Positions 4,878 to 5,018 of a stretch of DNA of 5,018 nt are shown here, one piece after another (position 1 is the first letter of the stretch; every line of letters begins with the position of its first letter). Origin of the DNA: Nanobdellota archaeon (GTDB lineage Archaea > Nanobdellota > Nanobdellia > Pacearchaeales > GW2011-AR1); NCBI GenBank assembly GCA_023397215.1, contig JAEWUG010000039.1, forward strand, positions 1-5,018, in the 5' to 3' direction. Made by a program: the position numbers and the translations under genes. The notes under the pieces were generated by a model, which saw nothing but the letters and a program-made list of their open reading frames with translations, was not told the DNA's origin and searched no databases.

Positions 4878-5018
4878 TTATGCTTGTTCATAAGTTAATG
4901 TTACTGTTGTATCAAGTGCTCCTGGTGGTGCATCTCTTGGAATTCTTAATAAAACATCCATATTAATAGTATCATTGTCTGGATTTGAACTAAATGAAGA
5001 ACAAACTGGTGTTGCAAT
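4878..5018 (-). CDS. C-terminal end of a probable secreted beta-rich protein (5' part outside window)
   Basis: The minus-strand frame is open from the window edge to a TAA at 4878-4880 and gives 46 residues. They include VCSSFSSNPDNDTINMDVLL, then RIPRDAPPGALDTTVTLTYEQA at the end. The pattern 'alternating hydrophobic strand, IPxDAPPG turn, T-x-T-V-T-L-T-Y strand' is typical of the last strands of Ig-like or pilin-like extracellular beta-sandwich domains, where the Pro-Gly turn joins the two final strands. One cysteine (visible residue 6) and two sequons (NDT twice is excluded because only the first, at residues 15-17, fits) are visible. The protein family cannot be named from this fragment. 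It lies 62 nt upstream of the paralog pair on the same strand, so a shared envelope role is plausible but unproven. Confidence 0.7.
   Translation of the reverse strand: MATPVCSSFSSNPDNDTINMDVLLRIPRDAPPGALDTTVTLTYEQA

Overview
The window looks like part of a small, very AT-rich archaeal genome, most likely a DPANN lineage of the Pacearchaeota/Woesearchaeota type. G+C is estimated by eye at 20-28% depending on the stretch. The evidence is a diphthamide-synthesis (Dph2) fragment, an archaeosortase, a COG1361-like S-layer-type protein with a C-terminal membrane anchor, archaeal TATA boxes about 26 nt before start codons, no Shine-Dalgarno sequences, and very tight gene packing. The lineage call is inference from protein style and cannot be proved from this sequence alone.

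Layout. Positions 1-415 (+) hold the 3' end of dph2, cut by the window edge. It converges on a small four-helix membrane protein at 412-780 (-), and the two stop codons share bases. The 105-bp gap at 781-885 is a divergent promoter region with one good TATA box per direction. A secreted or membrane-anchored S-layer-like protein (886-2535, +) follows, then an archaeosortase (2572-3153, +). The archaeosortase converges on, and overlaps by 36 nt, a leftward gene string: a COG2426/PF06695 membrane protein (3118-3594), two single-pass surface-facing proteins that look like diverged tandem paralogs (3579-4250 and 4252-4815), and the C-terminal end of a further protein, probably secreted and beta-rich (4878-5018, cut by the window edge).

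How the genes fit together. Apart from dph2, every gene encodes a membrane or surface protein, so the window is largely a cell-envelope locus. The S-layer-like protein and the archaeosortase are adjacent and co-directional, which suggests an enzyme/substrate or assembly relationship. The leftward genes are spaced 62 nt, 1 nt and -16 nt apart and look like one operon. The paralog pair is the least understood part of the window.

No tRNA, rRNA, CRISPR array, insertion sequence or attachment site was seen. No gene-free stretch exceeds about 105 bases.
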